From: JAIQFL01 sp035295745
GTDB lineage: Bacteria > Acidobacteriota > Terriglobia > Bryobacterales > Bryobacteraceae
Assembly: GCA_035295745.1 (NCBI GenBank)
Contig: DATGIL010000102.1
Span: forward strand, 248,001-312,000
Reading direction: 5' to 3'
Length of the DNA: 64,000 nucleotides
The position numbers and the translations under genes are program-made. Positions 9,062 to 17,350 of the stretch are shown here, piece by piece (position 1 is the stretch's first letter; every line of letters starts with the position of its first letter). The notes under the pieces were generated by a model. That model saw nothing but the letters and a program-made list of their open reading frames with translations, was not told the origin of the DNA and made no database searches.

Positions 9062-9440
9062 AACTCTGAACAGCACAAACGTTTTTCGACACCAGTTCCA
9101 GTGACGTGGCGTCGGGGCATGTCGTCGTACCCCAAGCCCAGGAATCGAACTTGGTGAGGACGCGAGAGCCCGGAAATGTGAATGCGCCCGGAGTGACCGG
9201 ATGCCCGGGACTGCCCGCTCCGGGCGATGATCGCGTCACCGCTGGTGTCCACTGCGATCGCCGTGGGGATGGCGAATCCAGCATCGGCGAACAGCACAGC
9301 GTAGACCACGGCGCCATTCGGGTTCAGCTTGATAGCGAAGGGATAGGACGCGTCAGAAGGAATCGATCCGCAAAAGCCGGAGGTCGCCGGAAATGTCCCT
9401 CCATCAATGTACCCGGTGATGTAGGCATTCGCCCGACATG
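9062..9440 (-). pseudogene. Fragment of SBBP-type beta-propeller repeat protein
   Basis: The minus strand encodes recognisable SBBP/beta-propeller blades: ANAYITGYIDGGTFP, then YPFAIKLNPNGAVVYAVLF, then PTAIAVDTSGDA. After about 9225 the family pattern continues in another frame (GHPVTPGAFTFPGSRVL). There is no start codon, signal peptide or remaining blades, and both ends run into unrelated sequence. It is therefore a frameshifted internal fragment of a large secreted propeller protein of the kind abundant in Solibacter-type genomes. Confidence 0.7.
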
Positions 9441-9491
9441 CGTGGATGCGTCGCGGCGTACAGCACCGTGATCAGCACCGCCAGGAAGCTT

Positions 9492-10271
9492 TCACTTTGC
9501 CAGCGCCTCGCGGGTCTCTCGCAAGGTGTTCTCCAGGCTCTCCTTCGGCAGGTCGCGGATGATCGGCTTGATCAGCCATCCCAGCCCCGTCGGCACGTCG
9601 CGGGTCAGGGAGACAGCCTCGCATTCGACCCACGTCCCCCCGTCGCGTTCTTCGAATCGCCAGTACGTGGTGAGGCGCCAGAGGAAGCCTTGGCCGGTCT
9701 CCGGAGGGAGCGCGTGCTCGTCCGGTTTGCCGGCCTTCTCGACTTCCGCAATCTTCGTAGTTCGCGAGACGCTTCGCCACTTGCCCGGTCCCAACTGGAA
9801 GTAGTGAACGTCGTGCTCGGTGTCGAGCACCACGGTGATGACCTTCTTCTTAAGCAGCCGCATGTAGATGCGGAAATCGTTGCCGTTCCGCGAGAGGGTG
9901 CGAGACGCGATCACTTCGGGGCGAAAAGCCTCCTTATGATCGTAGTCCTGCATGAACGCGATGGTCTTCTCGATACTGGCGCCGGGGATGAACACCGAGC
10001 CCACCCAATCGTGTACCAGGCCGTCCGGCACATCGATCACGGGACGAGCGCCAGTTGGCTCCACCACGAGTTGCCCCGCGCGTTCCCGCCTGGCCCGTTC
10101 AGGCGATTCATCGGCCCAGAGGAAGGTCGTTCGCCCCTCGAGGCGCTGTTCGGTCTGCTTGATGTAGCGATCGAAGGCTTCCGCGGTCTTCGGTTTCAAC
10201 TCACCGGCGCTCAGGGGAACAGCCAGCAATATCACCGCTACGACACTTCTCATCCCTCCATGATCGCCCAC
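9492..10271 (-). CDS. Exported SRPBCC/START-like protein
   Basis: Hypothetical exported protein of up to 259 residues. After a signal sequence (MRSVVAVILLAVPLSAG) a segment with VFIPGASIEKTIAFMQDYD, then KGKW-like and CEAVSLTRDVP blocks, resembles the ligand-binding SRPBCC (Bet v1/START) fold. GTG at 10271 lies two bases after the stop of the upstream hydrolase gene. The internal ATG at 10253 is a possible alternative, but its GGAGGG would touch the start codon. Probably co-transcribed with the glycoside hydrolase. No catalytic role can be assigned. Confidence 0.7.
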   Translation of the reverse strand: MGDHGGMRSVVAVILLAVPLSAGELKPKTAEAFDRYIKQTEQRLEGRTTFLWADESPERARRERAGQLVVEPTGARPVIDVPDGLVHDWVGSVFIPGASIEKTIAFMQDYDHKEAFRPEVIASRTLSRNGNDFRIYMRLLKKKVITVVLDTEHDVHYFQLGPGKWRSVSRTTKIAEVEKAGKPDEHALPPETGQGFLWRLTTYWRFEERDGGTWVECEAVSLTRDVPTGLGWLIKPIIRDLPKESLENTLRETREALAK

Positions 10272-10273
10272 TC

Positions 10274-12124
10274 TTACTGCACTTTTGCCTGACGCGTGAC
10301 CGGCGCGTCCTTGCCCGCATGCACCGACGCGAGGCGTTTATGCGTCGCGATTGCGGCGTCGATCAGTTCCCGGTAAGGGCGGTCCGTGACATCCAGCAGT
10401 CCGATATTGTAGTTCTCGCCGTCAAAACGCCCCGTGGATGGCTCGTCGATCCACTCGAACCAATGGGTCCCCACGATGGACGGATCGGACAAGGCGCTCT
10501 CCACGTAGTAACGATAGGCCACGCCGCGTTCCTCCTGGCTGCTGGTCTGCTTCAGCCCGGGCGTCATGCCGCGGCCGGGCGTGCCGAAGTGAAACTCGCC
10601 GATCAGGATCGGACGGTCGATCAGGCTCCTGATCTTGTCGATCTCCACCTGGTTCACGCGGTACGCATAGTTATTGAGGCTGTAGACATCGAAGACTTTG
10701 GAAAGGCGTACGATTTCGGGAGGCGCCGTGCCGCCGAATCGCAGACCGAGATTCAGGTGATTGGGATCGTGCTTGCGGATGGCTGCCGTCGCCGCCTCCA
10801 CGAATCTGCCGTAAGTCTGATACAGGAACCTTTTGCGATCTTCTGGTGTGTCCCCGTCCGCCAGAAACGCGCGCAGGGCCTTCTGCAAGCTGCTCGAGGG
10901 ACCAGCGAGAATCGCATCCACCGCGACCGATTCGCGTCCGGGCCATGGCGGCTCGTTACCCAGGAAATAGCCGAGCACGAAGGCATCCTCCTTGTGCGGC
11001 TCGCATTGTTGCGCCGCCGCGCGATCGATGCGCTCCGCGAAATCGGCCGAATAGACATCGGGCACTCCCATGGGACCGTTCTCAATGCCCCACCCGCGCA
11101 GCGTCACGACGTACGGAATGCGGTGCGCATTGCCCAGGCGCGCATCGGACCAATTCCCGACGGTATTGAATCCCCACGCGAACATGCGGCGCACGGTGAG
11201 GTCGACCCACTTCGCGCTCCAATCGGAGCCGAATCGGCGCTCCAGGTTCCAGGCGTAGAACGACGCGCCGCCGCGCGGTCCGCCAGTGGCAGACGGAGGA
11301 ATCGCCGCGAACAGTTGCTCTCTGCCCTGGGTGGACGTGGAGACGGAACTGCCGATCGAATCGGAGCCGACGGACAGAAAGAGATGTCCGTCCGGATCCA
11401 CGAACCACCACTTTCCATCGATCTTCTCGACGCGGAAAAAGCCCGTCGCCCGGCTCTTCGTGCCAGGGTAGCCGCCGTAGGGACACTCGGACGCCTTGGC
11501 GCTCTCCAGCGACTTCTCCTCTGCCGCCCACGCCGTCTTTAGCTGTTCCAGGCTGGTGGCTTTCGAAGGCCAATCGTCTGCCATCCATTGGCCGAACTGA
11601 TCCACCAGCGGCTTCGACTCCAACAACGCATCTCCCGGATCGTCATGCGACAGGCGCGCGGAACGGATCTCGAGAGACGGCGCTCCGATGGGGTTCGACA
11701 TCATGACGCCGATTTCGGAGACCGACGAAAGTTCGCCCGGAGTGCCGCTGAGATTGATGAACATCATCGGGCGCGCCTTGTTGTGTACCGACGCCAGGTC
11801 GTTGCCCTGGCGCGCAGACTGCGTAAGAAAGCTGAGAGGAACGGCCGAACGAATCCAGGCGTTGGGAACCGGCGCCAGGCGAACCGAGCGCACCCCGGCG
11901 GCATCGTGGATGCGCAGATCGAAGCGCTGCGGGGACGAGAGCTTCAGCTCCAGCACGAGATATTGATAGGGCCGCCAGTCGGTGGGAAGGCTGGAGTCCA
12001 ACTCCTGAAGCGTCCACCGGTGCTCCGAACCCGGACTCTCGAATACGGCGCGGCGGGTTTCACCGCGTGCCGCGCCCGCCGCCACCAGCAGCGGAAGCAG
12101 GATCCCGATCCAATGCTGTTTCAT
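10274..12124 (-). CDS. Secreted agarase-like glycoside hydrolase (TIM barrel)
   Basis: Exported enzyme of 616 residues with a signal peptide (MKQHWIGILLPLLVAAGAARG) and a strong GGAGG six bases before the ATG at 12124. An N-terminal beta-sandwich of about 200 residues precedes a catalytic domain. That domain opens with KIDGKWWFVDPDGHLFLSVG, the entry block shared by beta-agarase-like GH50-type enzymes. Candidate acid/base and nucleophile glutamates sit in LGYFLGNEPPW and ILIGEFHFG, at the usual strand-4 and strand-7 places of clan-A hydrolases. The likely substrate is a galactan or another beta-linked polysaccharide; exact family and specificity are inferred only. Next to a possible partner exported protein downstream. 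Confidence 0.75.
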   Translation of the reverse strand: MKQHWIGILLPLLVAAGAARGETRRAVFESPGSEHRWTLQELDSSLPTDWRPYQYLVLELKLSSPQRFDLRIHDAAGVRSVRLAPVPNAWIRSAVPLSFLTQSARQGNDLASVHNKARPMMFINLSGTPGELSSVSEIGVMMSNPIGAPSLEIRSARLSHDDPGDALLESKPLVDQFGQWMADDWPSKATSLEQLKTAWAAEEKSLESAKASECPYGGYPGTKSRATGFFRVEKIDGKWWFVDPDGHLFLSVGSDSIGSSVSTSTQGREQLFAAIPPSATGGPRGGASFYAWNLERRFGSDWSAKWVDLTVRRMFAWGFNTVGNWSDARLGNAHRIPYVVTLRGWGIENGPMGVPDVYSADFAERIDRAAAQQCEPHKEDAFVLGYFLGNEPPWPGRESVAVDAILAGPSSSLQKALRAFLADGDTPEDRKRFLYQTYGRFVEAATAAIRKHDPNHLNLGLRFGGTAPPEIVRLSKVFDVYSLNNYAYRVNQVEIDKIRSLIDRPILIGEFHFGTPGRGMTPGLKQTSSQEERGVAYRYYVESALSDPSIVGTHWFEWIDEPSTGRFDGENYNIGLLDVTDRPYRELIDAAIATHKRLASVHAGKDAPVTRQAKVQ

Positions 12125-12222
12125 TTGCGTCCTCCGGAAGCGAGCGACTGTCGAAAGACTTACTGTAGCTCGCTGTCCTACCGAGCACCAGCAGGGGAGG
12201 GAAGCGAGAGAGAGTCAGGAAT

Positions 12223-13440
12223 TCAAGATGCCCGCTGCTCCACCCGGTACAGATTCTCATGCGTGCGAATGAAAAGCGACCCGCCCGAAACTGCGATGGA
12301 CGCGAGCGTCGTCCCCTCCAGCCGATTGGAGGCTAGTTTTTGAATCTGCTTTCCTGGCGCGATGACGGTAGTCTCGCCATCTTCATTCAGAAAATAGATT
12401 CGACCATCCGCGGCAATCGGAGACGCCGAGAAGTTCCCGTTCATTCGCGCACGCCACCAGATCTCGCCACTCGCGGCGTTCAAGCATGTGAGGATGCCGT
12501 TGTCGCTCACCACGTAGAGTTCCGCTCCCACCAGTAGCGGCGACGGCGTGAGCGGTGCGCCGCGCCGGAGCGTCCACTCCACGTGACTGTTGGTCACGTC
12601 TCCTTTGCCATCCGGGCGTACCGCCATGACAGCGGGCTCGAAGAAGCCCGTACAGATAAACACCAGCCCGGCGCCGAAGACCGGGCGCGGGACGTTCGAG
12701 AAGCCGTCGCCATACCGAACCGACCAGATCTCTTTCCCCGTCCGCGGATCGTACGAACTGGCGCGGTGTGCCCCCGGGCTGATCAATTGGGTGCGTCCCG
12801 CGGCCTCGATCACCAGCGGCGTGGTGTAGGCCTGGTATCCCGCGCGCGAAGTGCGCCAGCGGACCTTCCCCGTATCCTTATCGAGTGCCACCACGTACTG
12901 CGTGTCCTGTCCGTCGCAGCTGACAATGAGCAAGTCTTCGAAGAGCACCGGCGATCCGCCGGGCCCATGCTCGGGAGAATATCGCAAACGCGTCTTCCAG
13001 ACGAGGTCGCCGGAATTGCGGATGCACGCCGTGCCGTATGGGCCGAAATGCAGATAGATATTCTCGCCCTCCAACACGGGCGTCGGAGTGGCGAAACTGT
13101 TCTTGCTGTTCAGATGTTCGCCGCCGGCGACGCGAAACAGTTCGACATCCTGCTGCTGGCGGCCGGTGGCGCGATCGAAGCAGATCGCTCGCAGGGACGG
13201 TCCGCGCTCCACCGCCGTAGTGAGCCAGATGCGGTCGCCAAGAATAGCCGGCGAGGACCATCCACGTCCCGGGATGGGCACTTTCCAGCGGATGTTCTCG
13301 GTTTCACTCCAGGTCAGCGGCAGCGATTTCTCGTCGGAGTGGCCCTGGCCATCGGGACCGCGAAACTGCGGCCAGTCCTGCGCCAGCAGGCGGCGGCTCA
13401 AACCGCAAAGAAGCATCGGCAATGCGGTCCGGCGGGTCAT
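12223..13440 (-). CDS. Exported PQQ-like beta-propeller protein
   Basis: Predicted secreted eight-bladed quinoprotein-like propeller of 405 residues. The ATG at 13440 opens a signal region (MTRRTALPMLLCGLSRRLLAQ) followed by DWPQFRGPDGQG, the standard start of Acidobacteria/Planctomycetes PQQ-repeat proteins. Blade motifs such as ALDKDTGKVRW, SYDPRTGKEIW and CLNAASGEIWW are visible. There is no heme motif, so an enzymatic dehydrogenase is unlikely; a scaffold or sugar-related role is possible. A perfect TATAAT lies at 13453-13458 on this strand, giving a leader of only a few bases. Confidence 0.85.
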   Translation of the reverse strand: MTRRTALPMLLCGLSRRLLAQDWPQFRGPDGQGHSDEKSLPLTWSETENIRWKVPIPGRGWSSPAILGDRIWLTTAVERGPSLRAICFDRATGRQQQDVELFRVAGGEHLNSKNSFATPTPVLEGENIYLHFGPYGTACIRNSGDLVWKTRLRYSPEHGPGGSPVLFEDLLIVSCDGQDTQYVVALDKDTGKVRWRTSRAGYQAYTTPLVIEAAGRTQLISPGAHRASSYDPRTGKEIWSVRYGDGFSNVPRPVFGAGLVFICTGFFEPAVMAVRPDGKGDVTNSHVEWTLRRGAPLTPSPLLVGAELYVVSDNGILTCLNAASGEIWWRARMNGNFSASPIAADGRIYFLNEDGETTVIAPGKQIQKLASNRLEGTTLASIAVSGGSLFIRTHENLYRVEQRAS

Positions 13441-13793
13441 AGCACTGGGGTTATTATAGTGCGCCAGCCATCTCAATGCCGCCAGGAAACTGGAGTTCGA
13501 GGCGCACCACTGCCTCTCCTCTCGTGCCCCGTGCGAATCATTCCTGGCGCGAGGAATTCCAGATCGCAGCGAATTCCGTTAATCATTTGACCTCCACGCT
13601 TCGTCTCAGCACCACGGCGGACTCTGTTGGTGGGCAACGCACAAAATCCCGCTGGCATGGGTCGGGGTCGTCTAGAGGTCGGGACGAGGCCGCCGATCAG
13701 GCTGCGGATATCTCGGCCCAGGGGTTGCAGGCTTCGGTTTGGGCCTTTTCGGATTCGGAACCCAACAAGTGCAACGTCCGCTTCGCACGACTA
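13441..13793. other. Intergenic stretch without a recognisable gene
   Basis: Apart from the TATAAT of the propeller gene at 13453-13458 (minus), no coding frame with family features, tRNA or strong hairpin was recognised. Reading frames on both strands are short or compositionally unlike the neighbours. Confidence 0.5.
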
Positions 13794-14273
13794 TCAGGGG
13801 CTTGCTTTCGCGCAACGATCCAGCAGTTTTTCGACTTGGCTAAGATCAAATTTGAATGTAGGGTCTTGCTTACATTTGCGGCGAATCTCTCGAGCCAAAG
13901 GCATAAGCAAGCTCTTTGTGCTAGAGACGTCACCTTCGGCAAGATACTGAACTGCAAGGCTTATTGTACTTCCGGCTCTTACAACGAGGTTGGGGAAACC
14001 AATGGTCTTCAGGCGATCGAATGCGACCTGAAGTTCAGAAGCTTTGTGATGTCGAATTGCAAGTATGGAAAAGACCCAATCTGCGACATCGAGCTCCACT
14101 TCTTGAGCTGGGGTATCGGGTGCTGCGATGGACGTGAAGTAATGATTCTTGACCGAGACGAAATACGCCGTGACTTCTTCGGCGCTCATTCCATTGGTGG
14201 TGACGCCGGCCTTACGCAACATCGAATTCAAGATCTGCCGATCTTTTGGTATATAGCTACTCTTCTTGGACAT
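13794..14273 (-). CDS. Hypothetical protein, 159 residues
   Basis: An unrecognised soluble protein of 159 residues starting MSKKSSYIPKDRQILNSML. It is mostly helical in character, with SAEEVTAYFVSVKNHYFTS, then a region rich in Leu/Val, and ends near LSQVEKLLDRCAKASP. No signal peptide or membrane segment. Base composition is less GC-rich than the flanks, which could mean recent acquisition. The ribosome site is weak (GGGAT about six bases upstream). No neighbour suggests a role. It is preferred over the overlapping plus-strand frame because it has balanced amino-acid use. Confidence 0.5.
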   Translation of the reverse strand: MSKKSSYIPKDRQILNSMLRKAGVTTNGMSAEEVTAYFVSVKNHYFTSIAAPDTPAQEVELDVADWVFSILAIRHHKASELQVAFDRLKTIGFPNLVVRAGSTISLAVQYLAEGDVSSTKSLLMPLAREIRRKCKQDPTFKFDLSQVEKLLDRCAKASP

Positions 14274-14739
14274 TCAGATCCCGAGTCGATCGCTGCCGGT
14301 GATGGCCCCAACCTTCGTAACCAGGCCTTCCGCCAGTTCCAATAATCGCATCTCTTCCATCCGCTAGTCTTTCCAGCCACGCGACCTGCGTGGTTCGGCC
14401 ACTTCCCTTTGTTTACCACGCATGCGTCCCTGCACGTCCAGCAGCGGTTCCCTCTTGTGCCGTTACTATACGTTGCATATGTCAGACATGGCGCGTAGTG
14501 GACGCCCGCTCGATGCTGAGTGCGGTTAAGGACACGAGTGGCGAGAGAGTCTCCTCGGTAGGTGCGGGCAGGTTGGCGCACTTGCCCATTCACAGATTGT
14601 CCGGCCTTGATTTCCGGCACTGTTCCGTGTTCACAATACCGGCAGGAATCAGTTATGAAGGGAACGTCATTCAGCCTTGCCATCGCGGTTTCGATGTGCT
14701 CGCAGCGACGGCACTTTCCGGGCAGGAACGTCGGCCGCT
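14274..14739. other. Stretch with no supported gene
   Basis: Open frames exist on both strands, but their translations are rich in Arg, Cys and Trp without family features. No RNA gene or strong repeat was recognised. Together with the remnant that follows, this looks like decayed DNA. Confidence 0.45.
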
Positions 14740-14945
14740 AAAAATGCCTGCCATTGCAGAGCTTGGGCCGGCAACACTTCAGGTGAAGGGCATCAGCGGC
14801 AGCACGGCGACGTTGACTGCGGGAGACCTGGACCAGTTGCCGCAGCAGACCGTGAAGATCACCGACCACCCGGCCCAGGTCACATTTGTAGGGGTGCTCC
14901 TCAACGACATGTTTGCCAATAGGAGCGCCCACGTTGACAGGTGAA
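14740..14945 (+). pseudogene. Remnant of molybdopterin-oxidoreductase-like domain protein
   Basis: One frame reads LQVKGISGSTATLTAGDL followed by LPQQTVKITDHPAQVTFVGV and LLNDMF. This is the conserved opening of small sulfite-oxidase-like/molybdopterin-binding proteins (pattern: L-x-V-x-G, sLadL, LPr-x-T-V, tyeGV-L-x-D-L). After about 14920 the expected GAP block appears only in another frame (GAPTLTGELDF), and the C-terminal two-thirds of the domain is missing. No start codon with a ribosome site or signal peptide was found. Interpreted as a truncated, frameshifted relic. Confidence 0.5.
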
Positions 14946-15036
14946 TTGGATTTCCCTCAAGATAAGGCCGACGCAATCAAAAGGGAGCGACCATGATGGG
15001 GTTCGGTGCAACGGCAGACTTCCAAAGCAGGAGCGT

Positions 15037-15327
15037 ATGAACTGGAACAAGGGAGATAGGGACAGCGATGACGATAAACCATTGCCGGAATCTGGAACGC
15101 AATTGGTCGTCGTTCTGGAGACGAACGATCAGATTCAGTTGGCGATGGCGAAGGGGCTGCTTGAAGATGCCGGGATTCCGCTGTTCATCAAAGGGCAACT
15201 TGCAACTCTGTACCAAAGCGTGGATGGGTTTCTCCGCAAATGGGTCGCTCTCCAGGTACCGGCAGATCGTGCTGCTGAGGCGCAAGAACTTCTGGAACAA
15301 CTGAAGCCAAGACCGTTTCTCTGCTGA
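15037..15327 (+). CDS. DUF2007-family protein
   Basis: Small cytoplasmic protein of 96 residues. An acidic N-terminus (DRDSDDDKPLPES) precedes the DUF2007 fold: VVVLETNDQIQLAMAKGLLE, then DAGIPLFI, and the C-terminal VPADRAAEAQELLEQL. DUF2007 proteins are small ferredoxin-like domains of unknown signalling role. The ATG at 15037 has AGGAG six bases upstream. A tRNA-Pro gene lies 220 bases downstream on the other strand. Confidence 0.8.
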   Translation: MNWNKGDRDSDDDKPLPESGTQLVVVLETNDQIQLAMAKGLLEDAGIPLFIKGQLATLYQSVDGFLRKWVALQVPADRAAEAQELLEQLKPRPFLC

Positions 15328-15548
15328 TGCCTGCCGCGGATGGCACTTCGGTTCCGGCGAAGCGTTGGCGGTATTGTCGCCAGGTCGGATGCTGGAATCA
15401 GGTTGACAGCACCGCAACGAGGACATCGCCCAATGCCCGCAACGGATACAGAGGTCTCGTTGCGGACCCTTTTGCGGGGAGTTTTGGTTTTGGAAGTCCG
15501 GTTGGACCCTGATTTCAGGTGGAAACGTCTGTAAGTGTTTGAGGAATT

Positions 15549-15626
15549 TGGTCGGGGCGAGTGGATTCGAACCACCGACCTCCTGGTCCCGAACCAGGCG
15601 CTCTAGCCAGGCTGAGCCACGCCCCG
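15549..15626 (-). tRNA. tRNA-Pro (anticodon CGG)
   Basis: On the minus strand the cloverleaf is complete. The acceptor stem is CGGGGCG with CGCCCCG, the D arm is GCTC...GAGC, and the anticodon stem is CCTGG/CCAGG around the loop TTCGGGA (anticodon CGG, reading CCG). The T arm carries TTCGAAT. Discriminator A is followed by an encoded CCA (15549-15551). Confidence 0.97.
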
Positions 15627-15778
15627 AGAAGGAATCGCTACAGCAATGAGTATAGCGCATCGCCGCCGTCGTGCAAACCCACATCTCAATCGCCTCCCGC
15701 CGCCCTGGCGCTGCGGGCAGGTGCGGCCTGGTAGAAGGGCCGTGCAAAAGTCTACAAAACGAGTAGGATAGATAGAGC

Positions 15779-16360
15779 ATGGGAATCGAACACAATGGGA
15801 GGCCGTCTGCCATCCCTGCCGGCGAAGGACTCAATGTGTTTGCGCTGGTGATCTACATCCCCGGGCAGTTGGGTCGCTTCCTGGACGATCTCCGCAGGGA
15901 ACTGGTGCCGCATTACAACCCGCATGCGCACGTGAGCGTGCTTCCTCCGCGGCCCTTGCATGTCCCCTGGCCAGTTGCTTCCGAGCAAGCCCGGAACCTG
16001 ATCGAAGGATGGACGCGCTTCGACATTGAACTCACCGGCATTCAGACCTTCCCCGTGACCGAAGTGATCTACCTGGAGGTCGGTGCAGGCGCGTCGGAGC
16101 TGTTCCGAATGCATTCCGCCATGAACTCCGGGGACTTGGCGTTTGACGAGCCATTCCAGTATCACCCTCACATAACGCTGGCGCAGGAAGTGCCGCACGC
16201 CGAGGTGCCGGCGATTCACGAACTGGCGCGGCGCCGCTGGGAAGAGTATCGCGGCTGCCGCAGTTTTGCGGCCGACCGGGCCTTCTTCGTGCAGAACATG
16301 AAGACCGATTGCTGGATGGATCTGGCGGAGTACTCCCTGGGCGCAGTGCCGGTTAAATAG
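15779..16360 (+). CDS. 2'-5' RNA ligase / cyclic phosphodiesterase superfamily protein
   Basis: 2H-phosphoesterase superfamily protein of 193 residues. The two catalytic H-x-T/S motifs are HVS at 51-53 (HVSVLPPRPL) and HIT at 131-133 (HPHITLAQEV), with the usual spacing of about 80 residues. Relatives act on 2',3'-cyclic phosphates or 2'-5' linkages in RNA; the cellular substrate here is unknown. The ATG at 15779 follows AGGATAGATAGAG. Its stop codon overlaps a pair of palindromes preceding the TauE/SafE gene. Confidence 0.85.
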   Translation: MGIEHNGRPSAIPAGEGLNVFALVIYIPGQLGRFLDDLRRELVPHYNPHAHVSVLPPRPLHVPWPVASEQARNLIEGWTRFDIELTGIQTFPVTEVIYLEVGAGASELFRMHSAMNSGDLAFDEPFQYHPHITLAQEVPHAEVPAIHELARRRWEEYRGCRSFAADRAFFVQNMKTDCWMDLAEYSLGAVPVK

Positions 16361-16385
16361 GATATCCTGCGAAGTAGGATATCCT
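16359..16385. promoter_or_regulatory. Twin AGGATATCCT palindromes, possible operator
   Basis: Two identical ten-base perfect palindromes AGGATATCCT at 16359-16368 and 16376-16385, 17 bases apart centre to centre, directly before the TTG start of the TauE/SafE gene. They could bind a dimeric regulator. The purine half could also serve as a ribosome site. Confidence 0.4.
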
Positions 16386-16391
16386 CGAAAT

Positions 16392-17168
16392 TTGAACCCT
16401 TCATTGGACCTGTGGCGGGCCGCAGTGGCTTTCGCGGCGGCATTCCTCGCGGGAGCGATCAACTCGGTGGCAGGCGGCGGGACCCTTGTGTCGTTTCCGG
16501 CACTCATCTGGCTGGGCCTGGATTCGGTGACGGCCAACGCCACCAGCACCGTCGCCATCTGGCCCGGGACGGTCGGCAGCATCTGGGGATATCGCCGGGA
16601 ATTACGCGATGCCGAACCCCGATTCCGCGTGCTGATTCTTCCCAGCCTGGTGGGGGGATTGGCGGGCGCTCTGCTGCTGCGGTGGACGCCGGCCTCGACG
16701 TTCGACCGGCTGGTTCCGTTCCTCATCCTGTTCGCCACGCTGCTTTTCATGGCGCAGGAGACCGTGCAGCGGGTGCTCAAAACGGCGGACCCCCAATCGC
16801 GGCGCGGGGCGAAGTGGCTGGCGGGGGCAATTGTCTTTCAATTGGCAGTGGGGATCTACGGCGGTTACTTCGGCGCGGGCATCGGGATTCTGATGCTGGC
16901 CGCGCTGAGCATCCTGGGACTCAAGGACATCCACGAGATGAACAGCCTGAAGGTGGTGTTCGGGGGGAGCATCAACGGCATCGCCGCGGCGTACTTCATC
17001 TGGGCGCGGATGGTGTATTGGCCCGACGTGGTGATTATGGCGGTGGCGGCGATCATCGGCGGATGGGGTGGCGCGGGCATGGCCCGCAAAATGGGCCGCA
17101 CCACCGTGCGGCGTATCGTAATCGCGATTGGATTCGGTATGGCGATCTCCTTATTCGTGCGGAAATAG
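16392..17168 (+). CDS. TauE/SafE (TSUP) family anion exporter
   Basis: Inner-membrane transporter of 258 residues of the TSUP superfamily, which moves sulfite, sulfoacetate and related organosulfur anions. The family's first block (FLAGAINSVAGGGTLVSFPA) and the second-half block (GGYFGAGIGILMLAALSILG) are both visible, with about eight hydrophobic segments. The start is TTG at 16392, placed so the first membrane helix is complete. It is unrelated in arrangement to the second TSUP gene at 48938-49777, which carries a DUF1634 partner. Confidence 0.9.
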   Translation: MNPSLDLWRAAVAFAAAFLAGAINSVAGGGTLVSFPALIWLGLDSVTANATSTVAIWPGTVGSIWGYRRELRDAEPRFRVLILPSLVGGLAGALLLRWTPASTFDRLVPFLILFATLLFMAQETVQRVLKTADPQSRRGAKWLAGAIVFQLAVGIYGGYFGAGIGILMLAALSILGLKDIHEMNSLKVVFGGSINGIAAAYFIWARMVYWPDVVIMAVAAIIGGWGGAGMARKMGRTTVRRIVIAIGFGMAISLFVRK

Positions 17169-17350
17169 ATAATTCCGGACGGGTTGGACCGTCTTAGAGT
17201 AAGCATTTCACGGCGTTGGACAACGTCCGTGCGACATTTTCCGAACTTCGGGTCCGGGGAGGGCGTATATCGAGAAGAAGCCATCCGGACGGGTTCATGC
17301 GGTGGCTGCCGTTTTGCGGCCATAATAGGACTTTGAGGTCTCAACAAAAC

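Noticed and set aside
13476..14345. Long plus-strand frame opposite the hypothetical gene
   Set aside because: Composition is typical of an antisense shadow; no ribosome site or recognisable domain.
14228..14683. Minus-strand frame of 151 codons
   Set aside because: Trp/Cys/Arg-rich translation with no family similarity, overlapping the start of the better 159-residue gene.
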